Origin: Physcia stellaris
Taxonomy: Eukaryota; Ascomycota; Lecanoromycetes; Caliciales; Physciaceae
NCBI GenBank assembly: GCA_018902385.1
Contig: JABSSW010000019.1
Coordinates: 124,001 to 188,000, forward strand
Length of the DNA stretch: 64,000 nucleotides
Direction of reading: 5' to 3'
Shown here: positions 56,201 to 64,000 of the stretch, piece after piece
Layout of the letters: each line of letters starts with the position of its first letter
How positions within the stretch are numbered: position 1 is the first letter of the stretch
Notes under the pieces: generated by a model
What the model was told of the DNA's origin: nothing
The model's input: the letters and a program-made list of their open reading frames with translations, nothing else
Database searches by the model: none
Translations under genes and position numbers: made by a program

Positions 56201-59200
56201 CAATTAGTTGACAATATTGTCGTTATCGACAAATTTCAAATCGAAATTCATTTGATCGACGATTTGAAAATCAATATTTTTATTGACAACGATGTGTTCA
56301 TTGTTCAGCAAATCAAGCTGAATTTAAGCACAACAAACAATACAATTAAATAATTGTCAAAATCTTGTCGTTTTCATCAACGTGTTAATTAGACAAGAAG
56401 TTGAAATAAAGCGCATCATACGTGTCAAAAACATCGTGATAATGTCAATCAAAATCATTATCAATGTGTCAATGTCGTACAACGAAAATTTGTCAATTGA
56501 TCGAGATTTTTTATTTGAATCACAATGTGCGAAATATCTAGAAAACGACGAAAACGTATTAATTCACATAATTGACGTTGAGTTTTATCATGTTATGATC
56601 AAAAATATCATCAATTACGTCGTGCAATTATTTAAACGTATTCGTCTCGATTCAATAATAGAATTCAATCAGCAAAAATGCTATAATTTTACATTTGATG
56701 CAAAGTTTTTAATTATTGAAAAATGAACAAATCGTCGTTCAAAATCATGAAAATTTAAGTTAAATATGATAGTCGCAGCAATTGTCTATGCAATATCAAT
56801 AAAAATCTATTTGTTATCGAGAATTATTGATGTCATTGCTGTCGTCGTGATTACGTCAGTAATTACATCTATTTCAACAATTACATCTATCTCAACAATT
56901 ACGTCGAAATCTAGTTTTCACATCGATTCACAATTAGAATCGATATTATCGAACGACATTATTGTTTATGATTCGTCGACAAACGCTGTCAAGCTAATTG
57001 CAATTGTCAACGAATTTTTTCAAATTTGAAATGATCAAGACATTATCGTGAACGTGTTTGAAATCGAATGAATGTTTATTGATTTCAAGTCGAAAACGAA
57101 ATCATTGAAATCAGCTAAAATTTATTTCGTTGATTTCAAAAAACGTACGATTATTGATATTACTTTTGATAAAATGCACGTCGATGACAAAATAATCTGA
57201 ATCAATCAATCGACATCTTTTAGTTTTTCGATGTTCGTGATTTGACGTGACATTTTCAATGAATTCAAAAACAAAATAATGATAAACATACGAAATTTCA
57301 ACAAAATCACTGTATTCGACATTTACTCAATGTCATTACAATCAGACATTATCAGTGCAATAACTGATCATTCGTTCATATTTATCGTGAATGTCGTCGA
57401 TTGATTTCATCAATTCAAAATTAGACGATCAAATCGTCACAAATTCACAATAATATCACATCGTGATCAAAAACAATTTAATGTAACGTTAATGAATTTC
57501 AAAAATTCGTCATCGTATGTACAACGTCAAATTGATCAAATGTTACGATCATATCGTGAATTTTCTCGTGTTTACATGAATGATATCATAATGTTTTCGA
57601 AAATTTTGAAAAAACATGTTGTTCATTTTAAACAAATATTTCAATTATTTGTTAACAAACGCGTCAATTTAATTTCGAATAAATCGTTTTTGAATTATTC
57701 ATTCATTATGTTATTCGAACAACGTGTCGACAATTTCGATTTATCAATTTCAACTGAAAAAATAGCAATTATTACTTTTTTACGATTTTCACAATCATTA
57801 AAAAATTTGAAACATTTTTTTGATTTGATCGATTGATTACGACATTGCATCAATCGTTACGCACAGTTTGTCGAAACATTTCAAATCAAAAAAACAACAC
57901 TAATCAAGCAATTATCTAATATCACGATCATCGACAAGACATTAGAATCTGTTAAAAAAAACATGTCAAACAGATTATTTATTGACAAATCTACGATTGA
58001 AAAATTAGTTTTTTTTCGTCAATTACAGAATGTTTTTTCGACTTCAATATTTTTAACTCATTTCAATTCGAATCGTCAATTTTACATCGATTTCGATGTT
58101 TCGAAACGATGAAATTTCGTCGTCATGATGTATCATGTCGTTTGCGATTCGTCAAACAATATCAATGTTTCGCGTCTAAATGTTCAATCTATTCTATTTT
58201 TGAGCAAATTGCTCAATAATGTCGAACAAAACTACTGATCAACAGAGCTAAAAGTAGCAAACATTGTCTGAATAATCAAACGAATGAAACATTTAATCGA
58301 TTCGATCAAAAAATTTTCGACTATCATTTACACAAATTACTCGACAATCGTATCAATATTCAAACAAACAACGTTAATCACGTCGAACATTGACAAGTTG
58401 AATTTTCGATTAATGCGTGCATCGCAATATTTGTCAAACTTTAATATCGTTATTCGTCACAAATCAAACAAATCAAATGTGATATTTGACGTTTTGTCGA
58501 AATTATCTGACAAACTATCGACGCAATCAAATGTAATCGACAAAACTGAAATTTTTGATGTGTTGTATGAACATTCTGTCAACTTATCGAATCACGAATT
58601 ACGTTTCAATATCATTCAGAATTTGTCATCGATTAATTATCATGTCACGCTGATAGAAATGTCGAATGATTTCAAACAACGACTCAAAGCTGTTTACACG
58701 AAAAATGAACAATGAAAAAAGATATTGAACGTCATTACGTTCGAACAGATAACTAGAAATCAAATTCAGTCAATTATCACGAACATCGCAATTGAAATTA
58801 TCGTCGACGCAAAATCGTCACGCGATATTCGATTCAAACTACGTGAAAATCTGATATACTACGCATCAAACGAAAATAAAAAACGTTTATGCGTGTCAAT
58901 TGCAATGAAACAAAAAATATTTAAAATAGTTCATGATTTGAGTAGTCATGATGATTTTTATCGCATTTACGATAAAATTGTCAACTCGATGTACATTAAA
59001 CAACTCACGAAACGATTACGAAATTACATAAAACACTGTTCAAAATGTCAATTGAATCAAATCAAACGTCATTCATTCTATGAATCATTGCAATTCATAA
59101 TTACATCAACTATTTCGTTTCACACATTAGTTATAAATTTCATTCTGAAATTATCATTTATGAATTCAAACGACATGAACTGCATTATGTCAATGACAGA

Positions 59201-60494
59201 TAAATTCACTAAAAAATGCATGATTTTATTCGATAAAATTATCTACAGCGCGAAAAATTGAATCAATGTATTCATTATTGCTCTTATGACGCGCGATTGA
59301 AACGTGTCACGAGAAATTATCAACGATCGTGATCGAAAATTCATGTCATTGTTTTGACGAATCGTATTCAATCGAATAAAAATAGCGTTGTTAATTTTTA
59401 CTGTTTATCATTCACAAATTGACGAACAATTTGAACGTATCAATCAAACAATAAAAATTGCGTTACGTTTTTGACTATTCGATTCGAAAAATACGAATTG
59501 ATTAGCAATATTACTCTATTTAACGATTTTTCACAACAATGTTATTAACGTCACAATCGACTTTGCTTTCAATGAATTGATTTACGATTTTAAAATCAAT
59601 GATACATTGAGTATGTTGAAAGATTTGTCTGCTGAAAACTATTTCAAATTTAAACAAATCAAACGCGAATTTGCGAAAAAAATTATCGTTTTTGCTAATG
59701 TCATGCACAAACGTCGTTACGATCAGACTCACACTAACATACAGCTAAAAATTGAAAATTACGTTTTTTTTGAGTTATATTTCGATTACATCATATCTGA
59801 TCTAAGCAATCACAAACTTAATCAACAACGTGTCGATTTCTTCAAAATTACGAAAAAGATTGACACATTGACGTATCGTCTCGAGTTGTCATCTGTTATG
59901 CAAATACATCTCGTCATATTTATAGCACAATTGAAATTTGCATCGTTATCGAATAGTGATTCATATCAACGTTCAAAATCGAATAATTCGTCGTCAATTA
60001 TTACGAAGAACGACGATTCTAACGACTTTACGCAAACATCTAGTTACGAAATTGAACGTTTGTTGAATCGACGCATTATTTCAACAAATAAAATCAATTA
60101 TTTAATGAAGTGAAAAAGCTACAATTCGAAGCACAATGTGTGATATTTTTTCATGTTTTCGATTCATTTAAGAATTTTGTCGATGATTATGATCGACAAC
60201 ATTCTCGTTTAACTAGAATTTCAATTAGAGTTATCGATGTTACAGCTGCTCAATCTATCACAACTATTCAATTTATTACAATTTCTGTTTTCATCGAACA
60301 GTTATTATTGAAAGTTTCGTCGAACACGAAGTTAATCAAACAATCGACTAGAAAAAAACGTGAAGAACGCGATGAACGTGACAGAAATCGTTTTAGAAAT
60401 AGATTTCGAAAAACTAAATCATGATGATTAACATGATTAGAAAAAATGTAATATCAGCGAAATCGTTGATTTTTCTTTTTTTTTGATGACATAT

Positions 60495-60627
60495 TGTCAT
60501 GATTATTTGCTTGCAAAAATTAATTGATCAGAATTAGTCGATTTGACGTCGATCATAAAAACAGATTTTCTGTCTGTATTCATTGAAACATTTTACAACT
60601 TCATAGCAATAAATACTATTCTTAACA
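60495..60627 (+). repeat. 3' LTR (133 bp)
   Basis: The same length as the 5' LTR and gap-free in alignment. The target duplication TCGAT follows at 60628-60632. Confidence 0.9.
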
Positions 60628-60764
60628 TCGATTGTAAAAATTTTTTGAATCATGATTGATTATAATTTAATAAACATTGACAAAAGTGTTTTCGTTAACG
60701 TGATTTCGTAAACAACATGTTTGCAAAACTGATTGTTATTTAAAAAAGATTTAGAATTTCGTTC

Positions 60765-61480
60765 GCATTTGATTTTGTTTTTGTTTCGCAATTATTCGTT
60801 TCATTATCATTAAAACGCGAACGTGAAATCATGTGAATGTTTTTAAAAACAATTCAATAAATTGTTAATTGAAAATTGATAATTTTGCGACAATTGTTTT
60901 TGATTCGCAATTATTCGTTTCATTATCATTAAAACGCGATCGTGAATTCATGTGAATATTTTTGAAAACAATTCAATAAATTACTAATTGAAAATTGATA
61001 ATTTTGCGACAATTGTTTTTGATTCGCAATCATTCGTTTCATTATCATTAAAACGCGATCGTGAATTCATGTAAATGTTTTTGAAAACAATTCAATAAAT
61101 TGTTAATTGAAAATTGATAATTTTGCGACAATTGTTTTTGATTCGCAATCATTCGTTTCATTATCATTAAAACGCGATCGTGAATTCATGTGAATGTTTT
61201 TGAAAACAATTCAATAAATTGTTAATTGAAAACTGATAATTTTACGACAATTGTTTTTGATTCGCAATCATTCGTTTCATTATTATTAAAACGCGATCGT
61301 GAATTCATGTGAATGTTTTTGAAAACAATTCAATAAATTGCTAATTGAAAATTGATAATTTTGCGACAATTGTTTTTGATTCGCAATCATTCGTTTCATT
61401 ATCGTTAAAACGCGATCGTGAATTCATGTGAATACTTTTGAAAACAATTCAATAAATTGCTAATTGAAAACTGATAATTC
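60765..61480. repeat. Tandem array, 119-bp period, six units
   Basis: The landmark AAAACGCGA recurs at 60812, 60931, 61050, 61169, 61288 and 61407, exactly 119 bp apart each time. The units differ by scattered transitions only. Degenerate partial units continue to about 61670, sharing the segment CAATAAATTGTTAATTGAAA. No coding capacity is conserved between units. Confidence 0.9.
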
Positions 61481-61817
61481 TGCGACAACGACTCGATCAT
61501 CATTTTCAATGAATCGCGCATCTAGATGAATGCTTTCGAAATCAATTCAATAAATTGTCAATTAAAAATTGATAATTCATTTACATCGACGTTTAACACA
61601 CGTTTCAAAAACGTAATCAAATGAATGTTTTTGAAAACAATTCAATAAATGATTAATTGAAAATTGATAATTCGTCATCGTTTTTCTCTGCAATAGAACG
61701 CGACGAAAAAAACGAAAATGATTTTTCAAAATTTTTTGTCGTGTAAAAATTATCGATCAACTTTTGAGATTTTTCTAATTGAATATTGAAAATGTGATTT
61801 TTCGTATTTCGAGCGAT

Positions 61818-62400
61818 GTTTCGTAAATGTTTTTTGAATATAGTCAAAAATCAATAAATTGTTAATTTCGAATCAATTTATTTTCAAACGATAAATTTAT
61901 TCATAGAATGTCAAATTCGACGTACGTATCAAATCGTGAACGAAAATAAATGTTTCATAAAAATCATTCAAAAAATTTCTAATGAAAAATTGATAATTCG
62001 TCGATGACGTTTGCAATGAAACGTGACGAAAAACAAATTTCGTAAATGTTTTCTGAATGTAGTCAAAAATCAATAAATTGTTAATTTCGAATCAATTTAT
62101 TTTCAAACGATGAATTTATTCATAAAATGTCAAGTTCGACGTACGTATCAAATCGTGAACGAAAATAAATGTTTCATGAAAATCATTCAAAAAATTTTTA
62201 ATGAAAAATTGATAATTCGTCGATGACGTTTGCAATGAAACGTGACGAAAAACAAATTTCGTAAATGTTTTCTGAATGTAATCAAAAATCAATAAATTGT
62301 TAATTTCGAATCAATTTATCTTCAAACGATGAAACTATTCATAAAATGTTTGATTTTACATACGTATCAAATCGTGAACGCAATTCGATTTTTGTGTTTA
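61818..62400. repeat. Tandem array, 219-bp period, about 2.5 units
   Basis: The landmark TCGTAAATGT recurs at 61821, 62040 and 62259. The units contain CAAATCGTGAACGAAAATAA and are nearly identical, with few transitions. The third unit is cut short and more diverged. Confidence 0.85.
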
Positions 62401-62759
62401 ACGAATAAATGAATTCATCGAAATCATTCAAAAAACTTTTAATCGAAAATTGATAATCGAACAATTAATATTTCAAACAACGAATTCGAATTCGTTTTCG
62501 AAAATTTTAATATAAAATAAATGCTAAAAATCGATATTCTGATTTTGTTTTAATTGAAAATCAAAAATCAACGAACGTATCGAATTTTCGTTCAACGCAA
62601 TCTTTCATCGTAAATGATAAAACGAAAATTTTCAAAAATTTATTGAATGAAAATTAGAATTTCTAATTCATTCGATGTAAATCGAAACATGAATTTTGTA
62701 TTTTTACGTTTAACAACAAAAATCGCACAAATGATAAAAACTTTTAAAAATCAAAATCG

Positions 62760-63190
62760 AAAGTAAATGTTTTTTGAAAATTTTTCAATATTTTTTTAAA
62801 TGAAAATTAAATTATTTTCATTTGTTTCAAATACAAAACGATTTCGATTTTCATTTGTTTCAATTGCAAAATCAAAAGCAAAATCAAAAAAATTAAAACT
62901 ATGAAACGAATAGATGTTTTCTGAAAATCTTTCAATGTTTGTTTAAATGAAAATTAAAATATTTTCAAATGTCTCAAATGCAAAAATCTCAAAAGTAAAA
63001 TTTGAATTTGCATTTGTCTCAAATGCAAAATCAAAAAAAGAACGAACACGAAACGAATAAATGTTTTTTGAAAATTTTTCAATATCTTTTTAAATGAAAA
63101 TTAGAAACATTTTATCGATTTCAAATGCAAAATTTGAAAAAAAACGAACACGAAACGAATAAATGTTTTTTGAAAAATTTCTAATATTTA
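62760..63190. repeat. Irregular tandem repeat, about 100-150 bp spacing
   Basis: The segment AAATGTTTTTTGAAAATTTT recurs with small changes at about 62768, 62919, 63060 and 63160. Between the copies lie short runs of CAAATGCAAAATC. Spacing is uneven, so the array is degenerate or built from two unit types. Confidence 0.6.
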
Positions 63191-63571
63191 ATTGATTGAA
63201 AGATAAATCAATTGCGAATATCATCGAATCGAATCATCGTTCACGTGAAAAATAAAAAAATCATTTAAATGTTTTTCATTATTAAATTAATTGATTTTCA
63301 ATTTTAACGCGCAAAGTGAAAATGATGAATGAACAAATTTTAACGATTGATTTGTGAAAATTTTCGAGCGAAATCTGACGATCAAAGAAAAAAACTAGAA
63401 AAAAATTGATTTAGATGAATTTTCGCTTTAAATAATATCTAATTTAGATTTGCTTTTGTTAGAAAATGACATGAATGATTTGTTGTTTTGAAAACGTTTT
63501 TATTTGTCGATACACAATATGATGAAAATTGCAAAAAATATGCATCGTTTCATAATCATCTCAATAAAAAT

Positions 63572-64000
63572 TGATTAATAATCGATATTGAAAATTTGAA
63601 AATTAAAAAACTCGACAAACGAAATTCAATGATGCATGAATGAAACAAATTCATCGAAAACGCATGAAATTGTTGAAAAATCGAAAATTTTTGCGCATAC
63701 AAATGAATGAAAATTGCAAAATTTCGCATTCATTCAAACATCATTTAAAAATAAATTGATTAATAATCGATATTGAAAATTTGAAAATTAGAAAACACGA
63801 CAAACGAAATTCAATGATGTATAAATGAAACAAATTCATCGAAAACGCATGAAATTGTTGAAAAATCGAAAATTTTTTCGCATACAAATGAATGAAAATT
63901 GCAAAATTTCGCATTCATTCAAACATCATCTAAAAATAAATTGATTAATAATCGATATTGAAAATTTGAAAATTAAAAAACACGACAAGCGAAATTCAAT
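63572..64000. repeat. Tandem array, 185-bp period, running off the window
   Basis: The landmark TGATTAATAATCGATATTG starts at 63572, 63757 and 63942. Units are almost identical and the array continues past the window end. Each unit contains GAAATTCAATGATG and CGCATTCATTCAAACATCAT. Confidence 0.9.

Larger units (their letters stand above)
53078..60627 (+). mobile_element. Ty3/Gypsy-type LTR retrotransposon, fossil (broken)
   Basis: The element spans 7550 bp between two 133-bp LTRs and is flanked by the same 5 bp (TCGAT, 53073-53077 and 60628-60632), so its outer structure looks whole. Internal parts in order are gag-like (about 53.95-55.7 kb), a small Cys/His finger (about 55.77-55.85 kb), protease-like (about 56.0-56.35 kb), reverse transcriptase (about 57.1-57.85 kb), RNase H-like (about 58.0-58.7 kb), and integrase with an HHCC-type finger then core (about 58.9-59.6 kb), with a C-terminal tail to about 60.4 kb. 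RT before integrase gives the Ty3/Gypsy order. It is heavily mutated, with breaks well above ten, and cannot be active. The two LTRs differ at 10 of 133 positions, all transitions, which reflects repeat-directed mutation more than age, so the age is uncertain. Confidence 0.85.
52401..64000. other. AT-rich, RIP-type block lacking host genes
   Basis: From about 52400 to the window end the DNA becomes very AT-rich and carries no host gene. CC, GG, CT and AG are rare to absent, while CA, TG and CG remain. The translated frames here contain essentially no Pro, Gly or Trp, whose codons need CC or GG. The block contains one LTR element and three tandem arrays. The 677 bp left of the element (52401-53077) show the same composition but no recognisable feature. 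Confidence 0.85.

Noticed and set aside
60765-61480. CRISPR array, because of regular repeats.
   Set aside because: Whole 119-bp units are repeated with no unique spacers, and the genome is a eukaryote.
63572-64000. Telomere or subtelomeric TTAGGG tract at the right end.
   Set aside because: The terminal array has a 185-bp AT-rich unit and no TTAGGG; GG is absent from the block.

Overview
The window reads as nuclear DNA of a filamentous ascomycete (Pezizomycotina). The genes carry short introns (about 43-150 bp) with GT-AG ends and CTAAC-type branch sites. The families are typical of that group: berberine-bridge oxidoreductases, rhodopsin-domain membrane proteins, DUF7708 proteins, DUF7025-type AAA ATPases and NmrA proteins. 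About 52.4 kb of gene-bearing DNA of mixed base composition gives way sharply to 11.6 kb of very AT-rich, gene-free DNA, as expected for a genome with repeat-targeted mutation (RIP).

Left part (0-12.5 kb): a possible secondary-metabolism neighbourhood. It holds two FAD-linked berberine-bridge-like oxidases with shared intron positions, two cytochrome P450s transcribed divergently, and a seven-helix rhodopsin-domain protein. No polyketide, peptide or terpene backbone enzyme is visible. The second P450 has an apparent break in its reading frame.

Middle-left (13-25 kb): core genes on alternating strands. These are an eIF4E-binding 4E-T-like protein (its YNRDELL motif lies next to the start codon), a cytosolic prolyl-tRNA synthetase, a signal-anchored single-pass protein with a C-terminal SH3 domain (Fus1-like layout), and a secreted cysteine-rich protein.

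Accessory part (25-52 kb): a decayed DUF7708/STAND-like gene, a DUF7025-type AAA ATPase with an 8-nt microexon in its P-loop, and a large gene joining a chymotrypsin-like domain (cysteine in the nucleophile position) to a charged coiled-coil. There are also a C-terminally anchored protein, an SIM-bearing hypothetical, an F-box-like protein, an NmrA protein, an Alr4036-type FMN-binding protein, a polytopic membrane protein and a catalase-like pseudogene. A 210-230 bp MITE family (ends TCCCATGG, flanked by TA) recurs here: in an intron, just past three stop codons, and once carrying a nested perfect palindrome.

Right part (52.4-64 kb): one structurally whole but multiply broken Ty3/Gypsy-type LTR element (133-bp LTRs, 5-bp target duplication TCGAT) and three tandem arrays with periods 119, 219 and 185 bp. 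The mutation pattern is odd. CC/GG and CT/AG are almost erased while CA/TG and CG are kept, and 9 of 10 differences between the two LTRs fall at CpT/ApG. That is unlike classical CpA-directed RIP and is the most interesting signal in the window.

Several otherwise conserved genes carry single-base frame breaks, mostly in short homopolymers. Some may be assembly errors rather than true pseudogenes.
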